Below, one piece after another: positions 27,968 through 37,113 of a stretch of DNA of 37,385 bases. Source of the stretch: Eubacterium sp. CAG:274 (lineage in GTDB: Bacteria > Bacillota > Clostridia > Lachnospirales > CAG-274); contig FR888497.1 in assembly GCA_000432155.1 (NCBI GenBank), positions 181,839-219,223 on the forward strand, read 5' to 3'. A model generated the notes under the pieces. It had not been told where the DNA came from. It did no database searches and saw only the letters and a list, made by a program, of their open reading frames with translations. Within the stretch, counting starts at the first letter, position 1. Each line of letters opens with the position of its first letter. The translations under genes were made by a program, and so were the position numbers.

Positions 27968-30531
27968 TCATCATTTATGTCTATTTCATAAAAATCGTTT
28001 ACTTCTTCTTTTTCGTCTATATTGCAGTTTAAATGAAACTCTACAAAACGGCAAGACCTACCATTAAATCTCTTAGTTATAGAATAAGTTTTTTGAGTAT
28101 CATATTTTTTAGAAGTTATAATACCCTTTTCAGCAAAATAATTCATACTCTTTCTTGCTGAAAATCCATTGTCTTTTAAAGCCTTTTTAAGTAATGTTGG
28201 CAAAATATATGCTTTATCGTCATTAATAAAGCCTAGGCAATTGCTACGAGCATTTAAGCCAAAATTATCCTTATTAGACAGTATCCAATCCACTACAAAC
28301 TGTTTGGCATTTTCGTTTACATCATTTTCTTCTTCTGTAAACTGTTGCGACAATATTTCCTTTGCCATTTCCAATGCTTTATTCCAGCTTGTACTATTTA
28401 TATTCAGTTCTTCTTGATTTTCAAACAGCCAGCAATCGCATAAAGCATCGGCAAGAGCCACCAAACTTATAGAGGAAATATGGCTACCACTATTATTCTT
28501 TGACATTTTATTAACTTCTTCGGTCATTTTTTCATACAGCTGAACCAATTTTTCTTCTGTACAATTTACAATATGGTTGATATAGTCATTACCAGCCCAA
28601 CCATAGTTAATGGCTGTCTGTCTATGTATATTACTGGCATCTTCTTCATTATCAAAAGGTGCTCCATATACTTCAATAGTTCTAGTGCTTACACCTGTTT
28701 GGCTTGTTGAAGTGGATATAGGTTCTTCCCCTGTAGCTATAGCAACTGTTCGCCATTGTTGGGTATGTTGCAACCCGCCACCTTTATTACCTCTTATTCT
28801 GCCCTGTCCTCCGGAAATCATATAGACTATTTTTTCAAGAGAATTTTGGGAATACAGACCATTACCGGCAAGCTGTCTTTCATCAATGCCTAAAGGCAAA
28901 TCACAATAAAAACCAGCCATTCGTTCTAAACCGACTTGTGTAGCATTGAAATTCATCATTAATGCCTCAGGCTCTCCCCAAACAGAAAGTGCCGACTTTA
29001 ATGCTGCCGTTTTACCACCTTTACTGCCACCCCAGTTGTATACAAAGAATATTCTGTGCTTTAATATTTTAAGAAGCGGTGCTGAAAATGATGACGCCAG
29101 TATAAACCTAAACTTGTTTCGCTGTCTATGGGGCTGTACCATAGCTTTCCAGTCCTCATAACTACCACTTTGACAATAGGCATTTACCAAATTTTTCTGT
29201 GACATATCTATATCAATTTCAAGTTCCTTACTGCTTGGTACAAAGTATTTATTATGCCAACCAAAGGAATTTACACAATCTATTTTTGGTATAAGCTCTA
29301 AATTTTCACTTTCCAAAGCTGAAAGGTATTTTACAAGATACTTTGCATTTTCACTTGTAACAGTACAGCCCATATCAGCTAATACTGTAATGCCTTTTGA
29401 TGTAAATATTGTACTTCTTGTAAACTTTCCACTATGCCAAATGTTATCCCTTTTAAATGAAATTTCTATTTTTTCCTCTCCAGTTTCAAGAGTTCTAAGT
29501 CTTTTGCTGATTATTATTGGTGTTCTGCATACAAGTTTCTTTTCTCCCGTTTTGCCATTTACACTAAACACACCGTCTTCACAATAATACCAGTTTAATG
29601 GCTGTTTTAATGGTATAGGTTGCCCTACTATTGTCAATGTATCTCTGTCAGCAAATATATCGACTTTCTCACATTTTTCCATAGCCTGTAACAGCATTTC
29701 TTTTGATTTTTCTTTGCCATTGTCTATGTACAGTTGTGACGGGTCTTTTGCATTAAATTTGCCACAAGAAAATACATAAACATCGTCTTTAAAATCTATT
29801 TCTTTAAGGCAATTTACAACCTTATTAAAAAAAGTTTCTCCACCGGTGTCAGGCTCTTGATGTATGTACACTTTTAAGCCTCTTAAAAACTCTCCATATT
29901 CATTTTTAAAAAGGCTTGCACCAGCTACACCTAAAGCCGGCAATCCCAAATAGGTCAATGTTTGGGTGTCGCTTTCTCCCTCACATAAAATTACATAGCC
30001 CATATTTTTAATGTTTGTCAAACTCCACAGGTTGTAAAGGCATATTTTGCCACTAGAGCCTTTTGCCCACCTAAGTTCTTTGTTATTAAATCTCTTTCTA
30101 AATGTTACCTCTATCATATTTTCATTATAATAAGGCATTTTTACATATTGTCTGCCGTCATAGTTATTGCCTGTCTGAACTCCGTAATGATTTTTAAGCC
30201 ATTCTACAGGCAATCTTTTTTCAAAGCAGTAGTCCTCAATAGTATAATCATTGGTATATTTATTGTATTTTTTCAAAATCTCCTTGTAGGCCTCCTTTTC
30301 CGTAATATTGTAATATCTACTATAAAAATTAATGTAATTGCCCTTTATATTTTCAGTAAAACAAATCCATTGACCAGTTGTTAAATCAACTGAAAAACTG
30401 GGGTTACTGTCATTATGAAAAGGACAAAGTCCTATTAATCTATTTCCACTAATTTTGCATTTTTTGATTATAGATGAATATTCTTCTCTGTAATTTACAA
30501 AATCGTCTATATTTAAAACTTTATTTAACAT
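27952..30531 (-). CDS. Mobile-element primase / DUF927 helicase-like protein
   Basis: An 859-residue replication protein of phage, plasmid or integrative-element type. Order of parts: CHC2-like zinc finger with CPFHNDSNPSF (Cys36, His39) and Cys57, a TOPRIM segment YVILCEGESDTQTLTYLGLPAL near residues 178-200, a DUF927 ATPase domain with Walker A-like GGSKGGKTAALK near residue 500, and a C-terminal winged-helix-like region. The zinc finger lacks the usual fourth ligand (CFTEN instead of CFGCG). A strong GGAGG precedes the ATG. No integrase, relaxase or capsid gene is in the window, so it may be a remnant or an element of unusual design. Confidence 0.85.
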   Translation of the reverse strand: MLNKVLNIDDFVNYREEYSSIIKKCKISGNRLIGLCPFHNDSNPSFSVDLTTGQWICFTENIKGNYINFYSRYYNITEKEAYKEILKKYNKYTNDYTIEDYCFEKRLPVEWLKNHYGVQTGNNYDGRQYVKMPYYNENMIEVTFRKRFNNKELRWAKGSSGKICLYNLWSLTNIKNMGYVILCEGESDTQTLTYLGLPALGVAGASLFKNEYGEFLRGLKVYIHQEPDTGGETFFNKVVNCLKEIDFKDDVYVFSCGKFNAKDPSQLYIDNGKEKSKEMLLQAMEKCEKVDIFADRDTLTIVGQPIPLKQPLNWYYCEDGVFSVNGKTGEKKLVCRTPIIISKRLRTLETGEEKIEISFKRDNIWHSGKFTRSTIFTSKGITVLADMGCTVTSENAKYLVKYLSALESENLELIPKIDCVNSFGWHNKYFVPSSKELEIDIDMSQKNLVNAYCQSGSYEDWKAMVQPHRQRNKFRFILASSFSAPLLKILKHRIFFVYNWGGSKGGKTAALKSALSVWGEPEALMMNFNATQVGLERMAGFYCDLPLGIDERQLAGNGLYSQNSLEKIVYMISGGQGRIRGNKGGGLQHTQQWRTVAIATGEEPISTSTSQTGVSTRTIEVYGAPFDNEEDASNIHRQTAINYGWAGNDYINHIVNCTEEKLVQLYEKMTEEVNKMSKNNSGSHISSISLVALADALCDCWLFENQEELNINSTSWNKALEMAKEILSQQFTEEENDVNENAKQFVVDWILSNKDNFGLNARSNCLGFINDDKAYILPTLLKKALKDNGFSARKSMNYFAEKGIITSKKYDTQKTYSITKRFNGRSCRFVEFHLNCNIDEKEEVNDFYEIDINDDVTPF

Positions 30532-30590
30532 CTTAAAAACCTCCTCTCGTTAAATAAAAATTTTATAATTGAAGCATAGCTCAAGTTGTA

Positions 30591-30654
30591 TGACATTTCG
30601 TGACATAATTTTTTAAAAATGCAAAGTTTTCTAATCTAATTTTAATTTTAGATT
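30591..30654. promoter_or_regulatory. Direct and inverted repeats between primase and efflux genes
   Basis: TGACAT is repeated directly at 30591 and 30601 (one helical turn apart), a pattern used by many response regulators. Further on TAATCTAA and TTAGATTA form an inverted repeat (30632-30655). A TATAAT box follows about 20 nt later, before the adaptor gene. These may be operator sites for the plus-strand efflux operon. Confidence 0.4.
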
Positions 30655-30714
30655 AATAGCACCCTAATTCACTTAATATATAATTAAAACAAATTTATGG
30701 AGGAGTGATTATAA

Positions 30715-32436
30715 TTGATAAAGCCTAACATTGGAAAGAAAGGAAAAATTGCTATAGCTACTGGTCTTGCGGTGGTTTTGGCTATAGGAGGAAGTTTAGC
30801 TTATATTCACAACAAAAAATCTAAAAAGCCAGATTTTGGTGGTGGCAAAGATATGTTTACTGAAAAAGTTCAAAAAGGTAGCATACAGGAAACAGTTACT
30901 GCCAGTGGTACAGTTGCTCTTGAAGACGAAACAAACATTTATGGCGAGGCTGACGGATACAAGATTAAAAAATTCCTTGTAGAAGAAGGCGACACAGTAA
31001 AAGCTGGTCAAAATGTAGTTGAATATGATGTAAAGGACACAAAAACAGATATTGAAAGCAAAATAAGAGATGCTAAGAGAAATATTGAAAACGGTAAACT
31101 TGCTCTTGAAGCAATAACTACACCGAAAACTCAAGCTGAAATAACAAAGCTAGAAAATGCGGTATTTACACAGCAAAAGGCTATTTCTGATGCACAGACT
31201 ACATACAATGCCTATGCTACAAAATTATCAGCACAGCAAACTACAATAGACAATGCCAAAAGAGATATTGATACAGCCAACAGGGATTTATCTCAAGCTC
31301 AAAGTGACTTGTCACAGGCACAGAAAGACGAAAACACATACAAACAGCTTTTATCTGCCGGTGGTGTAAGCCAATCTGAATATGACAACTATGCCAATGC
31401 TCTTGAAAAGGCTCAAAATACATACGAAAATGCTAAAACTTCTGTAACAAAGGCACAGGCAACATACACAGACGCCAAAAACAGTTACAATGACTTAGTA
31501 AAAGAAAGAGATAACAAAAAGTTAGAGATTACTTCTGCTCAAAAAGCTCTTACACAGGCACAACAAGAATTAAAGGCTGCCAAAGACCCTCTTTCTGATG
31601 AGGCAACAAAAATAAAATATGACCAGCAGGTGTTGACAAACAAAGGCTTGGAGGACGGTTTATCTGACTTAGAGGAAGATTTAAACGATTTAGTACAGTA
31701 TGCCACTACTCCAGTTGACGGCAAGGTTACTGAAATACCTGTTGATGAAAATTCTCTTGTAGTAGACAATACAATAATGGTTAAAATTGCAAACCTTAAC
31801 AACCTTATTGTAAATGCAAACATTGAAGAATATGATGCACCTCAGATTAAACTTGGGCAAACAGTAACTATGACCTCTGACGGTTTAGAGGGAAAGACTT
31901 ATACTGGCAAGGTTACAAAAATTTCTACAAGTGCCAGTGATGCCTCTACCAACTCCGGTACTGAAACAGTTGTTCCTATTGAAATATCTGTAGACAATCC
32001 TGACGGTGTTTTAAAACCAGGATTCAACTTAGACCTTGAGATTATGGTTGTAGACAAAAACGATGTGTTGACAGTTTCTACAAATGCTGTAGCTAAAGAC
32101 GGCAAGGAAAATACACAGTATGTATACAAAGTAGAAAATGACAAACTTGTGAAAACTACTGTTAAAACCGGTGACGAAGGCGACTCTACTGTTGAAATAA
32201 CTTCCGGTCTTAAAGACGGCGACCAAATTATATCTTCTAACAGCGAAGAAATAAAAGACGGTATGACATTAGAAGAATTTAAGAAAGCTCAAATGGAAAA
32301 ACAACAGAAAGCAAAGGACAGCGAAAGTGATAATGGAGGGGACAAGAACAATGATAAAGGTCAACAATCTGAAAAAATGTTACAGCCAGGGGGAGCTGGA
32401 GGTCCAGGCTTTGGCGGGGGTGGACCTAGAGGTTAA
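30715..32436 (+). CDS. Efflux adaptor protein (MacA/HlyD type)
   Basis: Membrane-fusion-type adaptor of a MacAB-like ABC exporter, 573 residues. It starts at TTG behind GGAGGAG. N-terminal membrane anchor (about residues 13-30), lipoyl/barrel-sandwich part (YKIKKFLVEEGDTVKAGQNV), a long coiled-coil hairpin rich in Gln and Ala (about 105-310), the returning lipoyl half (TTPVDGKVTEIPVDENSLV), beta-barrel and membrane-proximal domains. The last residues (QPGGAGGPGFGGGGPRG) are Gly-rich and encoded within the first 86 nt of the ATPase gene in another frame. Confidence 0.9.
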   Translation: MIKPNIGKKGKIAIATGLAVVLAIGGSLAYIHNKKSKKPDFGGGKDMFTEKVQKGSIQETVTASGTVALEDETNIYGEADGYKIKKFLVEEGDTVKAGQNVVEYDVKDTKTDIESKIRDAKRNIENGKLALEAITTPKTQAEITKLENAVFTQQKAISDAQTTYNAYATKLSAQQTTIDNAKRDIDTANRDLSQAQSDLSQAQKDENTYKQLLSAGGVSQSEYDNYANALEKAQNTYENAKTSVTKAQATYTDAKNSYNDLVKERDNKKLEITSAQKALTQAQQELKAAKDPLSDEATKIKYDQQVLTNKGLEDGLSDLEEDLNDLVQYATTPVDGKVTEIPVDENSLVVDNTIMVKIANLNNLIVNANIEEYDAPQIKLGQTVTMTSDGLEGKTYTGKVTKISTSASDASTNSGTETVVPIEISVDNPDGVLKPGFNLDLEIMVVDKNDVLTVSTNAVAKDGKENTQYVYKVENDKLVKTTVKTGDEGDSTVEITSGLKDGDQIISSNSEEIKDGMTLEEFKKAQMEKQQKAKDSESDNGGDKNNDKGQQSEKMLQPGGAGGPGFGGGGPRG

Positions 32437-33055
32437 AAAAGGCGAATTTGTATCTATAATGGGTTCTTCTGGCTCTGGTAAATCCACATTGATGAATATT
32501 TTAGGCTGTCTTGATAATCCGACAAGTGGCGACTATATTTTAGACGGTATAAACATTTCAAAGGTAAAGGACAGCCAGTTATCCCAAATAAGAAACAAAA
32601 AAATCGGCTTTGTTTTCCAAAGTTTTAACCTACTGCCTAAATTAAATGCCCTTGAAAATGTAGAACTTCCTATGGTTTATGCCGGTATTGATTCTGCTAC
32701 AAGAAGAAAAAAGGCTGAAAATGCCCTTGAATGGGTTGGTCTTGCTGGAAGAATGAAACACAAGCCTAATGAAATGTCCGGTGGTCAAAGACAGAGAGTT
32801 GCTATTGCCAGAGCTTTAGTAAATGACCCTGCAATTATATTGGCTGATGAGCCAACTGGTAACTTAGACAGTAAGTCCACATTTGAAATAATTGACATTT
32901 TTCAAAGATTAAATGAAGGTGGAGCGACTATTGTTATGGTAACTCACGAACCTGATGTAGCTGAATACACAAAGCGGATTGTCACATTTAAAGACGGACA
33001 CAAGATAGGTGATGAAATAGTAGAAAATCCTAAAATTGCCGGAGGTGAAATGTAA
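32351..33055 (+). CDS. ABC transporter ATP-binding protein (MacB/LolD type)
   Basis: ATPase of the same exporter, about 234 residues. The ATG giving MIKVNNLKKCYSQGELEV is chosen: GGAGGGG lies 9-11 nt upstream and this is the family's normal N-terminus. Walker A GSSGSGKST near residue 38, Q-loop FQSFNLLP, signature MSGGQRQRVAIARAL, Walker B IILADEPTGNLDS and switch THEPDVAEY are intact. It overlaps the adaptor gene by 86 nt and the permease gene by one base (TAATG). Confidence 0.95.
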   Translation: MIKVNNLKKCYSQGELEVQALAGVDLEVKKGEFVSIMGSSGSGKSTLMNILGCLDNPTSGDYILDGINISKVKDSQLSQIRNKKIGFVFQSFNLLPKLNALENVELPMVYAGIDSATRRKKAENALEWVGLAGRMKHKPNEMSGGQRQRVAIARALVNDPAIILADEPTGNLDSKSTFEIIDIFQRLNEGGATIVMVTHEPDVAEYTKRIVTFKDGHKIGDEIVENPKIAGGEM

Positions 33056-34278
33056 TGCAATTAAGTGAAAATATTATGTCGGCTTTTAGAAATGTATTTT
33101 CAAACAAGATGCGTACATTCCTCACTATGCTTGGTATAATAATTGGTATTGCTGCGGTTATTGCCATTACTTCCATTGGTAATGGCTCTCAAGCACAGAT
33201 TACTGAACAGTTTGATTCTCTTGGTGTAGGTAGAATGACTGTTTCACTCAGAAATAATTCCCCTAGAAATATGTTTTCTAGCGATGCTTTAAAGTTAGAT
33301 GATTATGAGGAATTAAAAGCCATAAAGGGAATAAAATATATGAGCCCTACTTATTCAGCAAGCTACTATTCAGTAAAATTACTTGACCCAAAGGAAACTA
33401 ACACAGCCTCTATTACTGGTGTTGGTGGGGACTATTACAACATAATGAGCCCTACTCTCCTTTATGGCACATACATAAATGAAACAGATGTAGACAACAA
33501 AAGCAAAAATGTTGTAATTACAGATACTACAGCTAAAAAGGTATTTGGATATTGCGACCAAAGTGTTATTGGTCAAAAGATTACTATTAAAACTTGGAAA
33601 GGTTCATTAAAATATACTGTTAAAGGCATTGTTGAAGACACTAATTCTTCTTCTATTGATGCCTCAGAAAACGAATATCCGGAAGAAATGGTTATTCCTA
33701 TTTCTACAGCACAACGATTATTTAACAACAAAACCCTGACAAACATTACTTTAGTAGCTGAAGACCCTGACAATACAGACGATTTAGGCGAGGAAATTGT
33801 TGCAAAACTTGATGAAATACACGAAACAAGTGAAAAATATACTTGCGAATCAACTACCGCACAGCTAGAAGCTATGAACGAAGTAACCGGTACAGTAACA
33901 CTTTTAATAAGCGGTGTTGCTGCCATTTCTCTTATTGTAGGTGGTATAGGTGTAATGAACATTATGATGGTAACTGTTACTGAAAGAACAAGGGAAATTG
34001 GTATCAGAAAATCCATAGGTGCTAGAAACAGAGATATTATGTTCCAGTTTGTAGTTGAGGCCATAATACTGACTTTTATGGGTGGTATACTGGGTATTCT
34101 ATTTGGCTGGGGTGCCGGATTTTTAGCTGGCAAATTAATGGGTATGGAGGCTGTACTCTCTGTTAAGTCTGTTATTATAGCTGTTGCCATATCTAGTGCC
34201 ATTGGTATTATTTTTGGTGTTTACCCTGCCCGTAAAGCTGCCAAACTTGACCCTATTGAGGCTTTGCGTTACGAATAA
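33055..34278 (+). CDS. ABC transporter permease (MacB/FtsX type)
   Basis: Four-helix permease of 407 residues. First membrane helix at about 20-45 (MRTFLTMLGIIIGIAAVIAI), a large extracytoplasmic MacB-type domain (about 45-270) and three C-terminal helices; the FtsX motif VTERTREIGIRKSIGA lies near residue 305 and the family ending YPARKAAKLDPIEALRYE closes the protein. In Gram-positive bacteria such MacAB-like systems export peptides or antibiotics; the substrate cannot be read here. Confidence 0.94.
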   Translation: MQLSENIMSAFRNVFSNKMRTFLTMLGIIIGIAAVIAITSIGNGSQAQITEQFDSLGVGRMTVSLRNNSPRNMFSSDALKLDDYEELKAIKGIKYMSPTYSASYYSVKLLDPKETNTASITGVGGDYYNIMSPTLLYGTYINETDVDNKSKNVVITDTTAKKVFGYCDQSVIGQKITIKTWKGSLKYTVKGIVEDTNSSSIDASENEYPEEMVIPISTAQRLFNNKTLTNITLVAEDPDNTDDLGEEIVAKLDEIHETSEKYTCESTTAQLEAMNEVTGTVTLLISGVAAISLIVGGIGVMNIMMVTVTERTREIGIRKSIGARNRDIMFQFVVEAIILTFMGGILGILFGWGAGFLAGKLMGMEAVLSVKSVIIAVAISSAIGIIFGVYPARKAAKLDPIEALRYE

Positions 34279-34301
34279 TTATACAATTTACAAAATAAAT
34301 G

Positions 34302-34330
34302 TTGCATAAATTTTCTTACAGGTGTAAAAT
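34302..34330 (+). promoter_or_regulatory. Promoter of trpD
   Basis: TTGCAT and TAAAAT with a 17-nt spacer on the plus strand, about 30 nt before the trpD start. It shows that trpD can be expressed apart from the efflux operon. Confidence 0.65.
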
Positions 34331-34364
34331 AATGTAAAAAATAAATGATTTGAGGTGTTTGTAT

Positions 34365-35384
34365 ATGACAATGAAAGAGGCAATTAACAAGGTTATAAAA
34401 GGTCAAAACCTTACTCTCGAAGAAGCAAAGGAAGTTATGGGGCTTATGCTTGGTGGAGAGGCAACACAGGCTCAGCTTGGTAGTTTTTTAACAGCTTTAA
34501 GAATGAAAGGCGAAACTATTGACGAAATTATTGGCTGTGCTACTGTAATGCAGGAAAAAGCTGAACATGTTCATCCTAATGTTAGCGTTCCTTATGTTGA
34601 CTTAGTTGGCACAGGTGGCGACGGTACAAACACCTTTAATATTTCTACAACATCTGCCTTTGTTGCTGCAGGTGCTGGTGTACCTATTGCAAAACATGGC
34701 AACAGAGCTATTTCAAGCAAAAGTGGTGCTGCCGATGTATTAGAATGTCTTGGCGTAAACATTATGTTAGAACCAGCCAAGGTAGAAAAATCTGTTGAAG
34801 AAGTTGGCATTGGCTTTATGTTTGCTCAGACTTTCAACAAGTCTATGAAGAATGTTGGTCAGGCAAGAAAGGAAATGGGTACAAGAACTATTTTCAATAT
34901 TTTAGGACCTGTTTCTAATCCTAGTAACGCTACTGCTGCCGTTATTGGTGTATTCAGCCCTACTTTGACAGAACCTCTTGCTCACTCTATGAAGGCTATG
35001 GGCGTAAAGCGTGGTATGATTGTTTGTGGTTGCGACGGTATGGACGAGATTACTCTTACTGGTACAACTCATATTTCTGAAATTAAGGACGATAATGTAA
35101 CTTCATATGATATTAACCCTGCCGACTATGGTCTTAAAATTACTGACGCTGAACAGTTAAAGGGTGGCAACGGAGAAGAAAATGCTGAAACAACAAAGGC
35201 AATTCTTGCTGGTAAGGAAACTGGTGCAAAGAGAGATATTGTTCTCCTTAATGCTGGTGCTGCCATTTACTGTGCTGGTATTGCTGATACTTTGGCAGAG
35301 GGTATTGAAAAGGCTAAGGAATCTATTGATAGTGGCAAGGCTTTAGAAGTCCTCAATAAATTAGTAGAATTTACAAACAGATAA
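34365..35384 (+). CDS. trpD: Anthranilate phosphoribosyltransferase
   Basis: Second step of tryptophan synthesis: joins anthranilate and PRPP. The start is the ATG giving MTMKEAINKVIKG, with GAGGTG upstream; in-frame TTG codons lie further 5'. The PRPP site GTGGDGTNTFNIST, KHGNRAISSKSG, the GPVSNPSNAT segment and the metal-binding DGMDEI are all intact. About 339 residues, normal. No other trp gene and no visible T-box or attenuator accompany it. Confidence 0.95.
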   Translation: MTMKEAINKVIKGQNLTLEEAKEVMGLMLGGEATQAQLGSFLTALRMKGETIDEIIGCATVMQEKAEHVHPNVSVPYVDLVGTGGDGTNTFNISTTSAFVAAGAGVPIAKHGNRAISSKSGAADVLECLGVNIMLEPAKVEKSVEEVGIGFMFAQTFNKSMKNVGQARKEMGTRTIFNILGPVSNPSNATAAVIGVFSPTLTEPLAHSMKAMGVKRGMIVCGCDGMDEITLTGTTHISEIKDDNVTSYDINPADYGLKITDAEQLKGGNGEENAETTKAILAGKETGAKRDIVLLNAGAAIYCAGIADTLAEGIEKAKESIDSGKALEVLNKLVEFTNR

Positions 35385-35393
35385 TAAATATAA

Positions 35394-35426
35394 GGGAGTA
35401 GAAAAACAGTTCTACTCCCCTTTTTA
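35394..35426 (+). terminator. Terminator of trpD
   Basis: GGGAGTAGAA and TTCTACTCCC form a perfect 10-bp stem around a 6-nt loop, followed by CTTTTTA, starting 10 nt after the stop codon. Confidence 0.93.
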
Positions 35427-35437
35427 TGTGATAACAA

Positions 35438-35470
35438 TAAAAATACCCTAGAAAAATCTAGGGCGTTTTT
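35438..35470. terminator. Bidirectional terminator between trpD and the DAK2 gene
   Basis: CCCTAGA and TCTAGGG (7-bp stem) with TATTTTT after it on the minus strand and CGTTTTTT after it on the plus strand. It ends the minus-strand yloU-yloV transcript and backs up the trpD terminator. Confidence 0.85.
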
Positions 35471-37101
35471 TACTCTATGCCAATTACATATCCATAGACA
35501 GGTTGACCACCATTAGTAACCTCTATATCCATATCGTCAAAGTTTTCAGATAAATAATCAGAAAATTCTTCTGCCATAGTTTCTGTCACTTCGCTACCGT
35601 AGTAAACAGTAATTACGCAGGCCTCATCATTTTCGTGCATCATTTTATCAACAAGATTTTTAGCTGTTGTCTGAATATCTTCATCAGTAACAACAATTTC
35701 ATCATTTTCTATACCAATATAATTGCCATTTTTGATTTCAATGCCATTTACGGTTGTATCACGAACAGCAACAGTAACTAAGCCTGTATTTACTTCTGAA
35801 ATTGTATCTACCATAGCCTCATAGTTTTCCTCTACAGACATATCTTCCATAAAGCCTATCATAGCTGAAAGACCTTCCATAACAGAAGTAGTATTTACGA
35901 CCTTTACATTTTTATCTTCTACAATTTCTGCTGACTTTTCAGCTGCTAAAATTATATTCTTATTATTAGGCAATACAAACACATTTTTAGCATTAACCTT
36001 TTCTATAGCGTTTGTTATATCTTCTATACTAGGGTTCATTGTTTGACCACCCTGTATTATATAATCTACGCCTAAATCTTCAAAAGCCTTTTTCAAGCCA
36101 TCGCCAACAGCAACAGCAACAAAGCCATATTCCTTTAATTCTTTTGGCTGTTCAGACTTTTCCAAAAGAGATGTATGCTGTAATCTCATATTTTCAATCT
36201 TAATATTTTCAAGGCTACCTATTTCAAGTGCCTTTTCCAATATTTTTCCTGGATGATTACTGTGAACATGAACCTTTATTAAGTCATCATTTCTTACGAG
36301 AACAATACTATCTCCATTTTCAGCAAGAAAGTCCCCAAATGATTTTTCTATATCATCATTAAGATTTTCGCCATTTACGAAAAACTCTGTACAATAGCCA
36401 AACTTAATATCTCCATTAACAGACGCTGCCCCTGTAGTAGCTGAAACAGGTGTACTACTCTGTGCCACTGTATTATCCTCTACACCGGATTCTACACCTA
36501 AATTTTCATAGCCACCCTCTACAATAAAGATAAGACCTTGACCGCCAGAGTCAACAACTCCTGCCTCCTTTAACTGAGGGAGCATATCTGGAGTTTTTGC
36601 TAACACTTCATTAGCGTATTCAATGATTTCTTTAAGCATTACAGATATATCTTTGTTTTCATAGCTACTTTCTACAGCTTTTTCGCTCATAGCACGAATT
36701 ACAGTAAGCATTGTACCCTCTTTAGGCTTCATTACTGCCTTATATGCTGTAGCAGTTGCCATTTCAAAGGCTTTTGCAAACTCATCAGCATTTATTTCAG
36801 TTTTGCCGTTCATAGCCTTATACCAACCTCTTAATATCTGAGAAAGTATAACACCTGAATTACCTCTTGCACCTCTCAAAGCACCGTCAGATACTGCCTT
36901 TGCAACTTCTGATATATTATCTGTATCAAGATTTTCTACTGCCCTTGCAGCAGCCGTAATTGTCATAGACATATTTGTTCCTGTGTCGCCGTCAGGAACA
37001 GGAAAAACATTCATTGAGTCTACTTTTTCTCTGTTTGCTGCCAATTTATTTGCACCGTTTATTATAAAACGCTTTAAGGCAGCACCGTCAATAGTAAGCA
37101 A
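35470..37101 (-). CDS. DAK2-domain fatty acid kinase-like protein (FakA/YloV)
   Basis: A 543-residue YloV/FakA family protein. The N-terminal DAK2 kinase domain (about 1-200) carries the nucleotide/metal motif NVFPVPDGDTGTNMSM (residues 31-46) and GARGNSGVILSQILRG; a middle domain has HVHSNHPG; the C-terminal DegV-like part holds IIQGGQTMNPS. In Staphylococcus FakA phosphorylates fatty acids bound by FakB for membrane lipid synthesis. No fakB is in the window. It follows the Asp23/YloU gene by 12 nt, the standard yloU-yloV pair. Confidence 0.92.
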   Translation of the reverse strand: MLTIDGAALKRFIINGANKLAANREKVDSMNVFPVPDGDTGTNMSMTITAAARAVENLDTDNISEVAKAVSDGALRGARGNSGVILSQILRGWYKAMNGKTEINADEFAKAFEMATATAYKAVMKPKEGTMLTVIRAMSEKAVESSYENKDISVMLKEIIEYANEVLAKTPDMLPQLKEAGVVDSGGQGLIFIVEGGYENLGVESGVEDNTVAQSSTPVSATTGAASVNGDIKFGYCTEFFVNGENLNDDIEKSFGDFLAENGDSIVLVRNDDLIKVHVHSNHPGKILEKALEIGSLENIKIENMRLQHTSLLEKSEQPKELKEYGFVAVAVGDGLKKAFEDLGVDYIIQGGQTMNPSIEDITNAIEKVNAKNVFVLPNNKNIILAAEKSAEIVEDKNVKVVNTTSVMEGLSAMIGFMEDMSVEENYEAMVDTISEVNTGLVTVAVRDTTVNGIEIKNGNYIGIENDEIVVTDEDIQTTAKNLVDKMMHENDEACVITVYYGSEVTETMAEEFSDYLSENFDDMDIEVTNGGQPVYGYVIGIE

Positions 37102-37113
37102 AATATAATCCTC

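Noticed and set aside
32327..32351. GTG start 24 nt upstream for the ABC ATPase
   Set aside because: The ATG at 32351 has a well-placed GGAGGGG and gives the family's usual N-terminus; the GTG extension has no ribosome site.
33573..34202. 209-codon minus-strand ORF opposite the permease gene
   Set aside because: Antisense frame of a strongly supported FtsX-type permease; no ribosome site or family resemblance.
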